NCBI GenBank assembly: GCA_902825965.1
Contig: CADEDA010000006.1
Location: 20,709-84,708 of the forward strand
Reading direction: 5' to 3'
Source of the DNA: an uncultured Gemmatimonadota bacterium
Lineage (GTDB): Bacteria; Gemmatimonadota; Gemmatimonadetes; Gemmatimonadales; Gemmatimonadaceae
Length of the DNA stretch: 64,000 nt
Positions 61,057 to 64,000 of the stretch are shown one piece after another. The position numbers were made by a program, and so were the translations under genes. A model generated the notes under the pieces. It did not search any database. It was given only the letters and a program-made list of their open reading frames with translations, and was not told the origin of the DNA. Within the stretch, counting starts at the first letter, position 1. Each line of letters starts with the position of its first letter.

Positions 61057-63630
61057 ATGCCTGTGACTGCCCCCCGAAACTCCCCCACGGGTGGCCCAAG
61101 CCCGGATGATGGGCCGACGCGCTTCGGACTGATCGCGGGCTCCGCGCTCGGCCTCATGGCGGCGTACGCGGTCTGGAGCGCCCTCGCGCCCCCGTTCGAC
61201 ACCCGCTGGGAGCGCTGGGTCGATGAGGCCGCGCTCCTCCCGCTGCGTCTGGGCTGTGCCCTCCTGGCCTGGCAGCTCGCGAGACAGGAGGATCGATCCG
61301 CCCGCGCGGCCGCGGCGTGGCGCTGGATGGGCATCGGCTTCGCGTTCGGCGCCCTGGCCAACCTCCTGCGGCTCCTGCTCGCCGGTGGCGGACCGACGTC
61401 CCCCCTGCTCTCGGTGGCGCTGGCGATCCCGCAGGGCGTCGCGATGATCGGCGGGCTCTGGCGTCTCGCGCGCCTCCGCGCGGACCCGGGCCGCGGCGCC
61501 GACTGGCTCGACTCCGCGGTGATCGTCATCGCCGGATTCCTCCTCACGGCGCATTTCGTCTCGGGTGGCAGCCCGTTCGACTCGGGCGAGTTCAATCCCC
61601 GGCGGTGGCTGTTCGTGGTGTTCCTGGTCTCCGACCTGGCGTCCCTGCTGCTGGTGGGCACCGTGTGGTTCCGTCGGCCGGAGGGCGTCTCGCGGGCCGG
61701 TCTGGGCTGGATGACGTTGGGATTCGCCCTGATCTCGATCATGGACCTGCGCTTCGACCAGCAGATCCGGACCGGCACGGCGGTGAACGGGGGCCTGACG
61801 GACGCGCTGGTCGCCCTCTCGTTCACGCTCCTGCTCCTCGGGCTCGACCGCCAACGTCGTCACCTGCCGGTGGCCGAGGAACCGCGGACGGCGATCCGGC
61901 AGGGGCGGCACATCGTGGCCCCGATCGCGATCATGGCGGCCACCGTCCCGCTCCTGCAACTCGCCTGGACGGCGGCGCACGAGGCGGACCACCTGGCCTT
62001 CCACGTCACCGGCATCACGATCCTCCTGGTCCTCGTGCTGCTCCGCCAGCACATCGCCCGCCGCGAGACCGTGCGCCTCGCGCGCGAGCGCATGGCCGCC
62101 GACGCGCGTTTCCGCTCGCTCGTGCAGCGCTCCTCGGACGCCATCCTGCAGGTGTCCACGGAGCAGGTCATCGAGTGGGCCAGCCCATCGGCCGGCGAGC
62201 TCGCCGGCACCATCCCCGCGCTGTTGGCCGGGCGCCGCCTGGCGGACCTGGCCCACCCTGACGACCGCGACGCGCTCGCGACCTTCCTCGCCAACGCCCG
62301 CAAACCCTTCGCGCGCAACGCCGCGCTGCGCTGGCGCCTGGGCCGCGCCGAGCACTGGCACGACGTCGAAAGCGTGGTGACGGACCTGACGCGGGACGAT
62401 GACGTGCGGTCGTTCGTGCTCAACACGCGCAACGTGACCGAGCGCGTCCGGCTCGAGCAGCAGCTGCGGCAGGCGCAGAAGCTCGAGGCGGTCGGGCGCC
62501 TGGCCGGCGGCATCGCACACGACTTCAACAACATCCTCGCGGCCATCATCACGCACGCCCAGCTCGTCCGCGACGAACTGGACCCCAACGACGAACGCGC
62601 CGCGGACCTGCTCGAGATCGAACAGACGGCGCAACGCGGTGCGGCGCTCACGCGGCGCCTGCTCTCCTTCAGCCGTCCCGACGTGGGCGAGACGCACGTG
62701 CAGCCGTTGCGCCCCGTCATCGAGGGGATGGAGCCGATGCTCCGCCGCCTGCTGGTGAGCCAGGTGGAGCTCGAGCTGCTCCTGCCCACCGAGGAACTCT
62801 GGGTGCGCGCGGCCGAGGGACAGCTGGAGCAGATCCTGATGAACCTCGCGATCAATGCCCGCGATGCGATGCCCGAGGGCGGCGTGGTGCGGATCGCCCT
62901 CTCGATGCGCACGATCAAGCCGGGGGAGTCCCGTGGCGACGCGCCGGGAGTCCTGCCCGGCCGCTGGGCGGAACTGTCGGTGCACGACGACGGCGTTGGG
63001 ATGGACGACGAGACACTCGCCCGACTGTTCGAACCCTTCTTCACCACCAAGCCCAGCGGACTGGGCACCGGTCTCGGGCTGACCACGGTGCGCGGCATCC
63101 TGCGCACGCTGGGCGGTCACGTGTTCGCCGAGAGTGCGCCGGGGCGCGGCACCACGATGCGCGTCCTGTTGCCGGCGGTGGGCGCCGAGGTCGCCGTCCC
63201 GGTGCGGCGCGAGACCCCGACCGCGGTCGCAACCATCGGGCGGCCAGTGGTGCTGATCGTGGACGACGAGGCCGGCCTGCGGCGCGCACTGGAGCGCTTC
63301 CTCGAGAAGCACGACTTCGTGGTGCTCTCCGCGGGGTCCGCGCCGGAGGGTCTCGCCCTGCTCGACGCCCGACGCTGGCAAGTGGACCTCGTGGTGACCG
63401 ACATGGTCATGCCACGCATGAGCGGGCGCGAGTTCGCGCGCGAGTTGCTGCGGCGCCATCCCGCACTGCCGATCCTATGCATGTCGGGGCACGTGGAGCA
63501 GGAGTTCGGTGCGGACGCCGACCCGGAGGCCCCGTGGGCGCCCGACCGGTTGATCGCGAAACCGTTCCGGTTTCCCGACTTCCTGCAGCGCGTACGCCAC
63601 GCGATCGACGCCGCCCACGCGGCGCGCTGA
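61057..63630 (+). CDS. Hybrid sensor histidine kinase with C-terminal receiver
   Basis: 857 residues. About eight membrane helices fill residues 25-330, an integral-membrane sensor; a PAS domain follows (about 350-465), then HisKA with RLAGGIAHDFNN and phosphoacceptor His488, a HATPase domain with NLAINARDAMP and the GTGLGLTTVRGI G-box near 675, and a receiver (about 730-850) with phosphoacceptor Asp782 in VVTDMVMPRMSG and the K-P pair near the end. It autophosphorylates and passes phosphate to its own receiver; an output partner is not adjacent. A GTG at 61063 lies 6 nt after GATACT and could be a leaderless start. Confidence 0.92.
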   Translation: MPVTAPRNSPTGGPSPDDGPTRFGLIAGSALGLMAAYAVWSALAPPFDTRWERWVDEAALLPLRLGCALLAWQLARQEDRSARAAAAWRWMGIGFAFGALANLLRLLLAGGGPTSPLLSVALAIPQGVAMIGGLWRLARLRADPGRGADWLDSAVIVIAGFLLTAHFVSGGSPFDSGEFNPRRWLFVVFLVSDLASLLLVGTVWFRRPEGVSRAGLGWMTLGFALISIMDLRFDQQIRTGTAVNGGLTDALVALSFTLLLLGLDRQRRHLPVAEEPRTAIRQGRHIVAPIAIMAATVPLLQLAWTAAHEADHLAFHVTGITILLVLVLLRQHIARRETVRLARERMAADARFRSLVQRSSDAILQVSTEQVIEWASPSAGELAGTIPALLAGRRLADLAHPDDRDALATFLANARKPFARNAALRWRLGRAEHWHDVESVVTDLTRDDDVRSFVLNTRNVTERVRLEQQLRQAQKLEAVGRLAGGIAHDFNNILAAIITHAQLVRDELDPNDERAADLLEIEQTAQRGAALTRRLLSFSRPDVGETHVQPLRPVIEGMEPMLRRLLVSQVELELLLPTEELWVRAAEGQLEQILMNLAINARDAMPEGGVVRIALSMRTIKPGESRGDAPGVLPGRWAELSVHDDGVGMDDETLARLFEPFFTTKPSGLGTGLGLTTVRGILRTLGGHVFAESAPGRGTTMRVLLPAVGAEVAVPVRRETPTAVATIGRPVVLIVDDEAGLRRALERFLEKHDFVVLSAGSAPEGLALLDARRWQVDLVVTDMVMPRMSGREFARELLRRHPALPILCMSGHVEQEFGADADPEAPWAPDRLIAKPFRFPDFLQRVRHAIDAAHAAR

Positions 63631-63635
63631 GGGCG

Positions 63636-63647
63636 GGCGGCGCCGCC
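63636..63647. repeat. Perfect 12-bp palindrome between convergent genes
   Basis: GGCGGCGCCGCC lies in the 24-bp gap between the kinase stop and the biotin carrier stop. It has no loop or T-tract, so a terminator role is doubtful. Confidence 0.4.
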
Positions 63648-63654
63648 GCCGGCG

Positions 63655-64000
63655 CTACGCGCCGGCCTGGGGTTCGAACTCCACGAGGACGCTGCCCTTC
63701 TCCACCGCCACTCCCGGCGTCGCGTGGATGGCCTTCACGACACCGCTCGCCGGCGCGCGCAGTTCGTTCTCCATCTTCATCGCTTCCATCACCACGACCC
63801 CCTGCCCGGCCTGCACGGTGTCACCCGCGGCCACATGCACCCGCACGATCAAGCCGGGCATCGGGGCGATCACCGGCGCGGGACCCACCGGTCCCGCCGC
63901 CAGCGCCGAGAGTTCGCGGATGGCCCGCGTGCGTTCATCGAGCGCCTCGGCGTCGAACCGCCAGCCGTCGATCCACAGCGTGTAGGCACCCTTGCCCGCG
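63655..64000 (-). CDS. Biotin carboxyl carrier domain protein, C-terminal part, runs off right edge
   Basis: The frame is open from the window edge to a stop at 63655, 114 codons. VVVMEAMKMENELRAPASG carries the biotin-accepting lysine in the MKM motif, and PMPGLIVRVHVAAGDTVQAGQ precedes it: a complete biotinyl/lipoyl domain of about 75 residues. Upstream, YTLWIDGWRFDAEALDERTRAIRELSA is the connecting region seen in carrier subunits of acetyl/propionyl-CoA carboxylases. The rest lies outside the window, so it may be a small separate carrier or the end of a larger biotin carboxylase subunit. Confidence 0.85.
   Translation of the reverse strand, partial: AGKGAYTLWIDGWRFDAEALDERTRAIRELSALAAGPVGPAPVIAPMPGLIVRVHVAAGDTVQAGQGVVVMEAMKMENELRAPASGVVKAIHATPGVAVEKGSVLVEFEPQAGA

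Noticed and set aside
60985-63459. An 824-codon reverse frame opposite the hybrid kinase
   Set aside because: No motifs and strongly biased composition. The kinase motifs are all on the plus strand.

Overview
This is a 64 kb window of GC-rich (roughly 68-70% by eye) bacterial chromosome with tight gene packing, many 1-4 nt start/stop overlaps, frequent GTG/TTG starts and high G/C in third codon positions. Housekeeping gene order, MreBCD/RodA, outer-membrane-type proteins and lipoproteins indicate a Gram-negative-type free-living bacterium. The mix (DUF2938/DUF2798 pair, ABC permease-M1 peptidase fusion, archaeal-type ProRS, biotin carrier protein) fits Gemmatimonadota best, but that placement is an inference made without any database search. 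There are no rRNA or tRNA genes, no CRISPR array, no insertion sequence and no phage genes. The one structural RNA gene is tmRNA. No gene-free stretch exceeds 300 bases.

Left third (1-26.5 kb), accessory genes: a partial class V aminotransferase; an ABC-2 exporter pair; a GNAT protein; a large STAND-ATPase/SARP-type regulator with its domains in unusual order; a MerR-controlled DUF2938-DUF2798 pair; a TetR-controlled envelope operon (beta-barrel protein plus DUF2306 membrane protein) with two palindromic operators; a methyltransferase; a second ABC system whose permease is fused to an M1-type peptidase; a PLD-family lipoprotein; a truncated hemoglobin; a glycosidase-like gene split by an in-frame TAA; a RibD/DHFR-like reductase; an acyl-CoA thioesterase; a large EF-hand-like membrane protein; and an arsenic cluster arsR-arsM-arsN2-arsO with no efflux pump or arsenate reductase.

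Middle (26.5-47.4 kb): tmRNA (ssrA), then a dusB-larB-GGDEF operon facing a ptsN-like gene that is coupled to an outer-membrane-like gene with a probable CTG start. Next comes one unbroken reverse-strand run of 13 genes, mreB-mreC-mreD-mrdA-rodA-accD-folC-hisS-proS-lysA-MPE-guaA-MATE, with no internal gap above 25 nt. It links the cell-elongation machinery to fatty-acid, folate, lysine and GMP synthesis and to tRNA charging.

Right third (47.5-64 kb): ald, an M16 peptidase, pnp, rpsO, then rseP-dxr-cdsA-uppS-frr-pyrH-tsf-rpsB and rpsI-rplM, all reverse strand and in an order widely conserved in bacteria. After these come a hybrid histidine kinase and the end of a biotin carboxyl carrier protein.

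The most interesting regulatory signal recurs. The divergent dusB and ptsN genes, and arsR, each have a good -35/-10 pair whose -10 element ends only 6-7 nt before the start codon, which predicts leaderless mRNAs. No wholly new multi-gene system is evident. The best candidates for follow-up are the leaderless promoters, the operator-bearing small operons, the efflux-free arsenic cluster, the reordered regulator and the in-frame stop.
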